From Mixophyes australis (lineage: Eukaryota; Chordata; Amphibia; Anura; Limnodynastidae): 64,000 nt of DNA. The translations under genes and the position numbers were made by a program. Where the stretch lies: positions 392,906,783 to 392,970,782 of the forward strand of contig JAVHZZ010000001.1 of NCBI GenBank assembly GCA_036250195.1. Direction: 5' to 3'. The notes below the pieces were generated by a model. It worked only from the letters and a program-made list of their open reading frames with translations, was not told the origin of the DNA and did not search any database. Below are positions 52,851-63,780 of this stretch, in pieces (within the stretch, counting starts at the first letter, position 1; every line of letters starts with the position of its first letter).

Positions 52851-54663
52851 TTCAATGGGTTCAAGTCTTAAGTCTTACCATACTCTGCTAAAAAATGTTT
52901 TAGTCTCATGAATGTAAATGAAGGTTGAGATACACTTGGAGAATAGCACTGCCATTTCTTTTTCAAAATATTTTAAGCTTTTAACATTAGTAGCATTGAA
53001 GTGAGCTGAATAGTTTTATGTATCTATTCAGTGACCAACTTAGCCCATGCAACGGGTGTTATTGGCAGTTTACAAAATTGAATCCTATATTATTTATTTT
53101 AAAACTAATTTAATCTCTTTCACTTATTTTTATTACAACGGTTATAAATGATGGTTTGGCTATGGTTTATATTTTAAATATGACAGAATATGTATTTGTA
53201 TAAATGAGAACCAAACTATATAATTCTAGCATCAATCCTTCTCTAAAAACAACGCGTTACTTTCCTGAATGACAGTGAGTATCCTTGGTTTAATGTTCTC
53301 CACTGAGTATTAAATAAAAATCACTAGTAAAGGGCATATATTTCTCGTTTGTCACTGTTTTGTCAACTATTGCTTTGTTGTTATAAAGTAATTGGCAATC
53401 ATTCTAGCACTAAAAGTGTATTCTTAGCCATTCAACTGGTCTTTACCTATTGATCAGCTGTCACCATTGCCCTATAACTTATTTTTTTACCTTAAATATA
53501 TGAACCTCTTGAATGCAAGTCTAGTATTCATTTAGTGCACTTAGTAGAACAAGAGCTTAACTTGTCAACTCTATCTTCGTTCAAAACAACTTTGGAGACT
53601 AATTTATAATTGTTCTTTAGTCTAAATGGCAAGTATATTCTCTGTATCAGTTAACTACCCTGTGCTGAGTGATGAACTAAAGAGCAGAAAGGTCACTCCA
53701 ACAGGTTTACAAAGTGTTTTTCTTTTGTGTACATTCACTAACAAAATGTTCCACTTGAATAATCAGCATTTGGTCTCCAAAGATCACTTAAGAGATTAGT
53801 TTTGTCTATATATCTGGTGACACTTCAGTGAGGCTACTTTAATGTTTCACATTCCTTTAAAATGTTATTTTATTAAGAAAATAATGCAAATAAATGAAAC
53901 GTTAATATTATGAAACATGAAGATTAATAATAATAAATATATTTCTTAAAGTTGTAGCTTACAGTTCATACTATCTCACAATCAGTTGCATTTTTTAACT
54001 GATTTATGTCTGCATTATTTATCATAAATCATTCACTGAAATGTAAAGTTTATGGTTGAAACATAAAACAAATGCTGTTTGAGCTGATTTTTTTTAATTT
54101 TAATGTCATGATCTGATTTATGCTATGTAATGGAAATCACAGAAGCTATTTGCACACGTTACTTACAGAGGGCAAGAGGTTTCCATGTTGTGTGTACTAC
54201 TTGGGTCTGTCACTGCCAGTGGCAGTAACTTATATGTACCTGTTGTAGGTTCCCAATCTGCATTTTCTTTTCCCCCAGTATATTCTGCTTTCTTTTGTAA
54301 GGCTGTTGCTGTCAGAAACATTTGCCATGATAAAATGGACAATCAGGCTTGTTGAGCTGAAAATTTACCATCCGCTTAAGTCTTTTCTGCCCCACTTTGG
54401 ACTGGTCTCTATTCTATAATATAGCCAATCAGAGCTGTATTTCTTATATAAAAGTGGCAAGTTTTTCCTTTCATTTTTCAACATTTTTGTCCTGTCATTC
54501 GCTATCTGGCTAAATTGTCGATAGTCTGTGACCGATTTCCGGGCGTGGTGTTGACTTAGTGGGAGAAAGGCATGCAATCCTCATTCTCAGTTATGACTGG
54601 ATGATTAGTGCAGTCAGTTTTGCTATTCTTTAATTTGATAATTGTCTAATTAGGCAGGAGGGC
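52851..54663. other. No recognised gene
   Basis: AT-rich sequence without domain-like frames or element ends. Confidence 0.4.
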
Positions 54664-55230
54664 AGCCACACTGATTACACCTTCCCACTCCCGCCTCCCG
54701 GATTTTGCCTGGGCTGCTCCCCACCTGTGGAATGTTCTCCAATGCCCTATAAGGTTACCCTCTACTCTCCAAGGTTTCAAGCATGCCCTTAAAATTCACT
54801 TTTTTATTCAAACCTATCAGCCCTCCTCCTAACTTCCATGCCTTGGCCATCACCTCCACTCCCTCACTCAGCACCACCCTATTTGTGTCTTCCCTTTCCC
54901 TTTGGGATGTAAGCTCATTAGCAGGGTCCTCTTTCTGTGTGTTCTCCTTCTACTATTCCATCACCCTCTGTAGCTCTTAGCCTGCTTCCTACTGTGTATT
55001 GGAAATTACCATCACTCAACTCTCTGTCTGGTTGATCTGCATTTCCAAGTTCTCTGTGTATTATTTGTATAATCAGTATGTCTGGTATTATTTTGTTTTT
55101 CGTGTATTATGTAATGTGCTATGGATCATTGCTGTCTGTTTATAGTATAATACTGTAAATGTCATATACAAACCTTTTGTGGCGCCTTATATATAAAAGA
55201 TAATAATAACAATAGTAATAATAATAATAA
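54664..55230 (+). mobile_element. L2-type LINE 3' end
   Basis: In one plus-strand phase 54695-54835 reads FAWAAPHLWNVLQCPIRL, then FKHALKIHFF, the conserved C-terminal end of L2-type ORF2 (pattern AAPxLWNxLPxxIR...FKxxLKTHLF). The 3' untranslated region follows with GGGATGTAAGCTCATTAGCA, then TTGTGGCGCCTTATATATAA and a GATAATAATAA tail. The upstream reverse transcriptase is missing, as usual for 5'-truncated LINEs. Confidence 0.85.
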
Positions 55231-55664
55231 CAATAATAACTTGTCTACTCTTCTGCTGATTGGAGGATTAATACACAAATTAGAGAAATTAGCAACACTG
55301 ACAGGCAGGACAGTGACCTATCCTGCTCCTAAAAACATTCTCTGCTTCATCTGAATGTGCAGGTTCTCTTTTTCCTAGTCTTGCGCATGATTATCTCTCT
55401 GTCCTATGTTATTGTTTCTCTTGCTTTTTCCCTACATAGTATTTGTTCCTAGTATGTAGCGAGAGCGACATCCCTAGTGGTAGTGGGTGATGAGAGGAAG
55501 AGAGGTCTTGCTCTCCTTGGGTTGAGGGTATGATCAGACACCAAACCAAGTACCATTCTCAGGCTTATAAAGCCCAATCCAGCTCTCCCAGCATTCTGTG
55601 CATTCACATGTGCATTATGACTTCAAAACATCAGTGTGTATACCATGACGTCATCACACGCACC

Positions 55665-55765
55665 CAGGGCCGGATTAAGGGAATGGACGCCCCTGGGGTA
55701 AGGGGGTCTCCATTCCCCCAGAGAGCCCCCCGTGATCTGATCCGCCCCCCCCACCTTGAGGAATG
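55665..55765 (+). repeat. Truncated hAT MITE, CAGGGCCGGATTAAGG end
   Basis: One terminus (CAGGGCCGGATTAAGGGAAT) is followed by a GC-rich body with TCCATTCCCCCAGAG, which pairs with the beginning. The other terminus and target duplication are absent. Confidence 0.65.
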
Positions 55766-56372
55766 AAGCAGTTACTCAATAAAATTATATTTCAATATAT
55801 TATAACATAATTTATTTTGAACATACCCTTCTTTTCAATAGCCTTGTTTTTCTGCAGTAAATACCAGGATACGTTTTCGAAGATGTAAGCTTGGTTTAAA
55901 GACAATGTATGGAAAATGTGAAGTATATCATCTTTATAATGGAAGAGCAATGTCTTTTTCTTTGACGATTATTTATGTCAGATGTCGACAAAGGTAAGGT
56001 TAGAGGAATATACAGGACATTTTTCACAGCTGATTACACAAGGATTCACACCACTAACATATTATTATAATCTTTCGATTAAAAACAGGCTGTGAATTAT
56101 ATTATGGGGATTCAAATAAAACATAATATTACTACAGTTCCACGAAATTGTTTTATGTTGTTTCTTTCTAAAAAGTTCTAGCTAGAATAAAAACTAAACA
56201 ATACAAAATAACTGCTGTCAGCCTACTAGTCCATTATCCCCAACCTTAGCACACTGCAAAAATTTATGAATGTCAAAGCTTAAAGACAATCCATCCTTTA
56301 TTGAAAGCACTTATCCTTCTTGGACTCCCTGTTCTAGAAAGATCACCTGAAGACAGGGAAAGGAGGCAGTGG
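55766..56372. other. No recognised gene
   Basis: AT-rich, nothing recognisable. Confidence 0.4.
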
Positions 56373-56374
56373 TA

Positions 56375-57844
56375 CAGTCATAGACAAAAGTTTTGAGAAT
56401 TACACAAGTATTGTTTTTCACAAAGTTGTTGCTTCAGTGATTTTAGACTTTTTTGTCTAGGAAATTACAAGTATTTCATAAGTGACAAAGGATTTTGCTG
56501 ACAATTACATTACATTTATGCAAAGAGTCAATATTTGCAGTGTTAACCCTTCTTTTTGAAGACCTCTGCAATTCACCTTGGCATGTTCTCAATCAACTGC
56601 TGGGTCACATATTGACTGATGGCCGCCCATTCTTGTCTAATCAATGCTTGCAGTTTGTCATAATTTGTGGGGGGTTTTTTGTCCACCCGCATCTTGAGGT
56701 TTGACCACAAGTTCTCATTGGGATTAAGGTCTGGGGAGTTTTCTGGTCATGGACCCAAAATGTTGATGTTTTGATCTCCAAGCCACTTAGTTATGACATT
56801 TGCCTTATGGCAAGGTGCTCCATTATGCTGGAAAAGGCATTTTTCGTATCCAAACTGTTCTTGGATGGTTGGGTGAAGTTGCTCTTGGAGAATGTTTTGG
56901 TACCATTCTTTATTCATGGCTGTGTTCTTAGGCAAAATTGTGAGTGAACCCACTCCCTTGGCTGAGAAGCAACCCCACACATGAATGGTCTCAAGATGCT
57001 TTACTGTTGGCATGACACAGGACTGATGGTAAAGCTCATCTTTCCTTCTCCGGACAAGCCTTTTTTCAGATGCCCAAAACAATCTGAAAGGGGATTCATC
57101 AGAGAAATGACTTTACCCCAGTCCTCAGCAGTACAATCCCTGTATGTTTTGTAGAATGTCAGTCTGTCCCTGATGTTTTTCCTGAAGAGAAGTGGCTTAT
57201 TTTCTGGCCTTCTTGACACCATCCTCCAAAAGTCTTCACCTCACTGTGTGCGCAGGTGATGTTCTGGCGCTTGCTGGACCTTCTTAGGCGCCCTGAAGCC
57301 TTCTTTACAACTATTGAACCTCTCTCCTTGAAGTTCCAATAAATGGTTGAATTAGATGCAATCTTACTAGTAGCAATATCCTTGCCTGTGAAGCCCTTTT
57401 TGTGCAAAGCAATGATAACTGCACGTGTTTCCTTGCAGGTAACCATGGTTAACAGAGGAAGAACAATGATTTCATGCACCACCCTCCTTTTAAAGTTTCC
57501 AGTCTGTTATTCTAACTCAATCAGCATGACAGAGTGATCATCATCATCATCATTTATTTATCTCCAGCCTTGTCCTCATCAACACTCTCACCTGTGTTAA
57601 CAAGAGAATCACTGACCTGATGTCAGCTGGTCCTTTTGTGGCAGTGCTGAAATGCAATGGAAATGTTGTCTTTGGGATAAAGTTCATTGTCATGGCAAAG
57701 AAGGACTTTGAAATTAATTGCAATTCATCTGATCACTCTTCGTGACATACTGGAGTATATGCAAATTGTCATCATAAAAACTGAGGCAGCAGATTTTGTG
57801 AAAAATAATATTTGTGTCATTCTCAAAACTTTTGGCCATGACTG
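56375..57844 (-). mobile_element. Full-length Tc1-type transposon flanked by TA
   Basis: It starts CAGTCATAGACAAAAGTTTT and ends AAAACTTTTGGCCATGACTG, with TA at 56373-56374 and 57845-57846. The outer 35 bp form inverted repeats with a few mismatches. The 1470-bp length is typical of Tc1 elements with transposase inside. The transposase is on the minus strand and decayed. A related fragment lies at 12308-12887. Confidence 0.93.
56450..57482 (-). pseudogene. Tc1-type transposase pseudogene
   Basis: Minus-strand frames run through the paired-like helix-turn-helix N-terminus (TRAVIIALHKKGFTGKDIA, then SNSTIYWNFKERGS), RKNIRDRLTFYKTYRDCTAEDW, and the catalytic region (HVWGCFSAKGVGSLTILP). Next come the LFQHNGAPCHKA segment and TKWLGDQNINIL. 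The family motif is FQ(Q)DNAPCH; here the second catalytic Asp is replaced (QHNGAP), and the first Asp lies in a broken region near 57110. At least two frame changes are present between 57482 and 56747. Tc1 transposase performs cut-and-paste at TA sites. This one cannot. Confidence 0.9.
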
Positions 57845-57846
57845 TA

Positions 57847-58497
57847 GTATAGAGAGGAGGCCACAAACTATATAGATAGATTTAAAGTTTTTACCAGAAC
57901 TATAATTGTAGTCTTCTTTAAACTGAAAATGTAAAGTTAGATGTAGTTTAATATGTTAATGTAAAATCCCATGTATTACATTATACCAAGATATGGTACA
58001 TTTATTATTATGTTGTAATAAAGAAGGAAGAGTTATCCAAGCTTGAAAATTCCTAAAGAAATAAGTTCATTTAGGCAAGTATTTCAATGTAATAAGATTT
58101 TTATCTTGATCTAAAATGAAGTATAAACTAAAAAGTTAGCCCATCCTTGAAAGTTTTAGTGAAGATTATGAATGATAAACCAACATACATTTTTGTGTAC
58201 ATATTTCATTAAATATGTGTAAGTTTTGAACCACTGGGTTATAGAAGATAAACTCTGTTTTTCACATCTGTCAAACGTAATTGGGAAGTTTCCCAACTGT
58301 CTTTCAAGTCCCTGTAGTACCCATGGTAATCCAAAAGTAATGTGCCTCCTGAGTAGCTCCATGTGTACTGCAAAAATAAAACTACATTATCTGCATGTAA
58401 TGCACCTTTTTCATCCAGAACAAGCCAGAAGTCTCAGGACCATTATTAATGACAAGAGAGTCCCTAAAGACTTAAAGCATTTAAACAACAGACCTGT
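57847..58497. other. No recognised gene
   Basis: Sequence between the Tc1 element and the DIRS-like element. The exact left end of the latter is unresolved, so part of its terminal repeat may lie here. Confidence 0.35.
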
Positions 58498-59010
58498 GTG
58501 CATTGCTCTCCCAGAACCCCACCCTCCGGGGAACTCACTAGCCAGCGTCCCGGTCCTGCCCCGGCAGCTTCACGGAGAGGCAGAAGCAGAGTGGTGAAGC
58601 CTCACGCCCGCCGGTCCAGAAGGCATGGATGGCGGGCACGCATACACACTGCTCGGGAGGCATCTATGCCCTCTATCTATTCTAGTGATGGCGCCTCAAG
58701 GACACAAGGGACCAAGAATGTAGGTGTCAGTAGGGGAAGGGGTCCGCACATTGGTGCTGCCAGCACAAGGGGAATCTCTCCTAACAGGACACAGGATAAT
58801 GTTTCAGGGACAGGTAACATTAATTACCAAGTTTCGCCACTAGGTGGAAGGCTTTTACAAGGATGTAATGTGGAAAGGTTAGCATTGCTGTTAACCCCAC
58901 CTATGCCGGCAAGAATACAGGGCAGTAGTGAGCTGCCTCATCCTGGTCTGCACCAATTGTGTTTTCCACCAAGCCCTTTTCTACCCAGTAATCCCAGGGC
59001 ATCGGCCTGA
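58498..59010 (+). pseudogene. Gag-like N-terminal frame of the retroelement
   Basis: This arginine- and proline-rich frame (RRGRSRVVKPHARRSRRHGW) of 170 codons lies at the 5' side of the retroelement. A further open piece lies at 59616-59960, rich in Ser, Thr and Gln. Basic low-complexity N-termini are common in the gag-like proteins of these elements, but nothing here is diagnostic. The assignment rests on position. Confidence 0.4.
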
Positions 59011-60118
59011 GGTGCCCGTTTATATGACCCCCCCCCCCCCTCCCCAGCTAGGAGATCACTCTATCGCAATCAATTGCAAGTAGAACAGGATCAACACTTA
59101 CATAGGCCAGAGCAAAGCCAGAAATGGCAAACTGTCCCCAGGGTTTCTTTCTAACTTCCCCAGCATGCACCAGACCGGTACCCCTCATAAGCTTACAACC
59201 ATTTAGTCAGGAAGCACACACGGGACATTTTACATCCCGCCCAGAACGAATAGTTTAAGAGGTCTCAGGGATGATGGAATCTGCATTTCTCAGCCACATT
59301 TTTGTCAATTCGTAGACAGGAGTAACCCAACTGATCCCTTTTTTTGGGAACCTGGTAATGTTACACTAATTTATCCAGAGCTCTAATTTATCTTAGAGCT
59401 GGGTTTCGGTCCAACCCTTCAACTGAAATTATAGTCGATTATCATTATAATAGCTCTGGCGCCTTAACCCAATTACCATTTCCACTGTCAATTTTAGAGA
59501 CAACTACAGTCCGGTAGGTTGTCAAGTTTGGCACCATAGGCATACAGTCACGTGGAGAGAGTTAACCAGTGATCGTTACAACCCATACCCACTCCCTCTT
59601 TCATCACAGTTCCCTATGTCTCAAGGTAGCAGGCCTGGAGAAGCTTGGCTTCATGGATCATACCACCAGCCTTCCCTCCTTTTCGGTGCCAACTCAGATA
59701 CTCCCGACTCGCTAGCAGCACCCTTGCTGTCACAGCCACCAATGGGTGAAGCATGGAGTTCTACTACTAGGAATGTTAACGTTCCTGTTGTTTCAGCTTT
59801 TCAGAGTCAGCCCATAATTGGGGAGGAAAGTAGTTACACGCAATCAACTGATGAGCACACCCAGTCGGGCAGCAACATGGAACAGCCAACAACACCACAA
59901 GCCACCTCGGGAACCACAAACAAAGCATCTGGAAATGTTGCTTTAGTTGCGTCCACTTAAAATGTTTTAAACACTACACATCACGACAGTCAACCCGCAG
60001 ATGCCACTAGTGATGATCCTCAGAGGCAGAACAAGGCCCACGTAAACTCATAAAATTGTTACAGACATAGCTGCTAGGTAAATCTCCATCAAAAACTAGT
60101 CTGGTATTAGGACCTTAA

Positions 60119-60595
60119 GTGGGAGATCGAGTGGGCAATATGTGGCAGTGTGAGAGTCAGGCTATTACATTTGGGATGAGACCCAGCTTGAGAAATAAAA
60201 TAAAGAGAGGTACCTACATAGATATGTTTATGATTACGGAAACAGCAAAAAGGAGCTTAGAGGAGGCGTGCAGCAAGAATGGCATAGGAGAACACGAGTA
60301 CCGGTCCTTCTCCAACTGGTCGAAGGGGTACTATATTTTTGCGGCCATTTATATTGAATATAGACTGGCGGAAAGCACTGACGTGTGGCGGTTTTTATAC
60401 ATGATAACTGACATGTTCGTGAAAGATGAGGGTTGCATTTGGCGAGTTTACGATGACATATTTAGGTGGAAAATGAGTGGTCGTTCCAGCATTCCTTTTG
60501 GCCATAAAGACATTGACACATGGATGAAATTGATGCTGCCCAGTAGTCAGGCCAAACTATTGCTAGGTCAAAAGCAATTCCCCTCAAAGAAATAG
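60119..60595 (+). pseudogene. Gag-like domain upstream of the reverse transcriptase
   Basis: The 158-codon frame has MRPSLRNKIKRGTYIDMFM, FSNWSKGYYIFAAIYIEYR, MVYDDIFRWKM-like (WRVYDDIFRWKMSG) and DIDTWMKLML. This is the pattern (KIxxGEFVDIF...W..AF.IY......YD..FR......W...D...W) of the conserved domain that precedes the reverse transcriptase in DIRS and Ngaro elements. In frame order it comes about 190 bp before the reverse transcriptase. The function is presumed nucleic-acid packaging. Confidence 0.7.
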
Positions 60596-60602
60596 CTGCT
60601 AC

Positions 60603-61422
60603 GTATTTAAATCAGGATCCTGCTTCCAAGGCGCAGGATGAAAATATAGACACGTTTGCTCCACATGTAGAGGTTCCCACCCCGTTACTGAATGTATCAG
60701 ACCTGCCCACTCAGCTGGCAGAGGCAGGCGCGGTCAGGCTACAGCTTCGCAGCAAAGCTCCCACCTCAATTAATCTCACAGCGTTGAATAGATGGCTTAG
60801 CCTATCACCAGATAAGGAAGCTGCCGAATTTTTGAGAAATAGTTTTAGGTATGGCTTTAGCATTCCAGTCCAGGGGACTTTGTGTCCCCCTATACCCCGT
60901 AACTTTAAATATTGTTACATCTTTCCCGAAGCGATAGCGGATAAGATTGCAATGGAAATTAGCCTTGGTCAGATGATAGACCCCTTTACACATCCTCCCC
61001 TCCGCAATTTAGTAGTATCCCCAATAGGAGTAGTGCCCAAAAAAGCAGTCAGCAAATTTCGGCTAATACAACACCTGTCATACCCTGCCAGCGGATCAGT
61101 AAACGGTTTTATAGACCCCTCAAGTAGCTCAGTGAACTACCAGTTGTTTGAATCAGCCCCCTTACTAGTGCAAGAGCATGGTCACGGCTCGCTGCTAGCT
61201 AAGCTAGATATTGAAGCAGTCTTCCGCCAACTGCCACGCCATCCGAATTCCTTTAAATTCATAGGCTTTCATTACCAAGGTGGTTTCTATATAGACCGTT
61301 GCCTACCTATGGGTTGTACTATTTCCTGTGCATACTTTGAGAGGTTCAGCTCGTTACTCCATTGGTGCATTCAAGCGGGAACGGGGCACCATGGAATAGC
61401 CCATTATTTAGACGATTTTTAA
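60603..61422 (+). pseudogene. DIRS/Ngaro-like reverse transcriptase
   Basis: The phase is open from about 60603. The reverse transcriptase core reads NLVVSPIGVVPKKAVSKFRL, then IQHLSYPASGSVNGFID (finger), LLAKLDIEAVFRQLPRHP (catalytic motif A with Asp), YIDRCLPMGCTISCAYFERF (motif B) and HYLDDF (motif C with the catalytic Asp pair). Two stops follow YLDDF immediately. Motif D is recoverable in another phase as FLGIEIDTIAG near 61495. The catalytic Asp residues are intact. The product would be truncated after motif C, so no active enzyme is expected. Confidence 0.9.
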
Positions 61423-61839
61423 TAATAGGTAGGGTGGGATCCCCGCAGTGTAAGAATATTCTGTCAGCGGCACACAATTCACAAGTTATAATTTTTAGGG
61501 ATCGAAATTGATACCATAGCGGGCTGTTGCAGGCTTCCTCAAGATAAAGTCAACAAAATGACAAAATGATAGAGGCAGTATCCGAACTTCAGCTCAGTCA
61601 CGTTACAAAGGTACGCAAAGTGCTGTCATTATTAGGCCTTTTTTAATTTTGCTTGTAGGATCATTCCCATGGGCCGAGTTTTCTGCAGAAAACTGCAAAA
61701 GGCCACAGCGGGGAAATTAAATCCGCACGCAACCATTCATTTATCGCAGGAGTTAAAAGAGGACATGCTGATATGGTTAATGTTTCTGCGTGAATTCAAC
61801 AGTAAAGAATATGGCCCTCAGCCCCACTGACTAACAAAC

Positions 61840-62200
61840 AGTTAATCCTTTTCACGGATGCTTCAGGAACTCACGGCCTATCTCAATGGGGATTGGTGTG
61901 CCGCATACTGGCCAGAAACCTGGCGTAAATCGGGTTTAGTTCATAACTTGTTAGTTTTAGAGCTATTTCCCATTATTGTGTCTCTTGAGCTTTGGGTTGT
62001 AAGATTAAGAGGCTGTCATATCATTTTCTGGTGTGACAATCTGGGCATTGTTCAATCGATCAACAAACAGAGCTCATCGTCCCATCACGCCATCTCCTTA
62101 TTACGACACCTAATTCTTCGCTGTCTTGAACATGATATCACGTTCAGTTCAGGACACGTGCCAGGGATCCAAAATGGCCTAGCAGACGACTTGTTGCGTT
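61840..62200 (+). pseudogene. RNase H domain of the retroelement, cut by family A
   Basis: LILFTDASGTHGL (first catalytic Asp) is encoded at 61844-61880. The rest runs in a shifted phase: WCAAYWPETW, LLVLELFPIIVSLELW (Glu), IIFWCDNLGIVQSINKQSS (second Asp), and FSSGHVPGIQNGLADDL with the final Asp pair. The frame stops being retroelement at 62200, where family A is inserted directly after LLRS. Gene order reverse transcriptase then RNase H is normal for the family. Confidence 0.85.
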
Positions 62201-62279
62201 CAGGGCTGCCAAGAAGAATTCAGGGCCCGGGTACAACAAATTCATGGGGCCCCCCTCATAGTGAAGTAAGCCCCAAAAT

Positions 62280-62311
62280 TTTTTTGCGCCGCCTTACGGC
62301 GGCGCAAAAAA
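62280..62311. repeat. Perfect hairpin with 14-bp arms
   Basis: TTTTTTGCGCCGCC, loop TTAC, then GGCGGCGCAAAAAA. The sister copy at 20215 has only a degraded version (20288-20312). Confidence 0.85.
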
Positions 62312-62949
62312 GATTGGGTATATGGTCATATATTCAGGGGCGTGGCTAGCCAAACGGCAGTGCAAAAATTTTGGGAGGTGCGGTCATGCATTTGGGAGCG
62401 TGGCAAACGTGCCATTGGGGCGTGGCTAACATAAAAACCACTAGGCTCTCAATTCGCCGGAGCGTCACATATGTTTAAGCACTCCTGACTTTCAGGACAT
62501 CTACCACCACAGGGTAGTATACAAACAATGCAGTGTGTACACAAACAGTTCAGTCTTGGCCTACACCTTACATTGGACACAACATTCACCAAAAATTGGT
62601 ATTGTCCCTACTAGAATCACAACATTTCACACACTGTGCTGCTCTCTCCTACCTGTTCTTCTCACTTTCTCCACCTGTGGCTGCTGCTTTCTTTAGTTGT
62701 GGCTTGTCCGGATCCAGAAATGTTGAAGGACCTATTTTGAAAAAAAAATGGCTACATTTAGAAAATTACAGCCAGCCCCAGCGTTAAATCAATAGCACCC
62801 ACGATTAATAATTAGGCCTTCCTCCAGCTCCAATATTACAATAATGTGCCCCTTCATCATCGCCATGCCTTATGATCACACTGTGCCCTCCATGCTGTTT
62901 TTGCCCCCTTCATCTGGCTCCCCTTCATCAGACTAAACTATGCTGCTCC

Positions 62950-63780
62950 CCCCCTTTTTCAATCCCACTGTGCCATGCCCCCCCCCCCCTTTGTAACCCC
63001 ACTGTGTCATGCTGCCCACCATTTTTTAACCCCACTGTGCCGTGCTGACCCCTGTTTATTAACCCCACTGTGCCATACTGCCCCGTTTTTTAACCCATCT
63101 GTGCCCCTCTCATTTTTTCACCCCCTCTGTCATGCTGCTTTCCCATTTTTTAACCCCTCTGTGCTCCCCCCTCAATTTTTAACCCCTCTGACATGCTGCT
63201 TTCCCATTTTTTAACCCATCTGTGCCCCTCTCATTTTTTAACCCCTCTGACATGCTGCTTTCCCGTTTTTTAACCCCTCTGTGCTCCCCCCTCAATTTTT
63301 AACCCCTCTGACATGCTGCTTTCCCATTTTTTAACCCCTCTGTGCCCCCACTCATTTTTTAACCCCTCTGACATGCTGCTTTCCCATTTTTTAACCCCTC
63401 TGTGCTCCCCCTCATTTTTTAACCCCTCTGACATGCTGCTTCCCCGTTTTTAACCCCTTTGACATGCTGCTTTCCCGTTTTTTAACCCCTCTGTGCTCCC
63501 CCTAATTTTTTAACCCCTCTGACATGCTGCTTCCCCGTTTTTAACTCCTCTGACATGCTGCTTCCCCGTTTTTTAACCCCTCTGTGCCCCCCCTTATTTT
63601 TTAACCCCTCTGTCATGCTGCCCCCCCGTTTTTTAACCCCTTTGTGCCCCCTCATTTTTTAACCCCTCTGTCATGCTGCCCCCCCGTTTTTTAACCCCTT
63701 TGTGCTCCCCCTCATTTTTTAACCCCTCTGTCATGCTGCCCCCCCCCCCCCGTTTTTTAACCCCTCTGTGCCCCCCTCGT
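62950..63780. repeat. C/T-rich minisatellite of family A, AACCCCTCTG type
   Basis: About 25 irregular units of roughly 30 bp carry TTTTTTAACCCCTCTG, ACATGCTGCTTTCCC and TGTGCTCCCCCTCA. There is a C run at 63740-63751. It occupies the same relative position as the TTCCTCTTTCCC array at 21010-21630 but has a different unit. Confidence 0.95.

Larger units (their letters stand above)
58498..62200 (+). mobile_element. Decayed tyrosine-recombinase retroelement (DIRS/Ngaro-like), interrupted at 62201
   Basis: A gag-like region, a reverse transcriptase and an RNase H follow in order on the plus strand. The reverse transcriptase (YLDDF, LPMGCTISCAYFERFSS) and the adjoining RNase H are of the DIRS/Ngaro type. 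A tyrosine recombinase and the terminal repeats would lie beyond the family A insertion at 62201 and outside the window. Several frame changes and stops show that it is inactive. The choice between DIRS1-like and Ngaro-like needs the recombinase. Confidence 0.8.
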
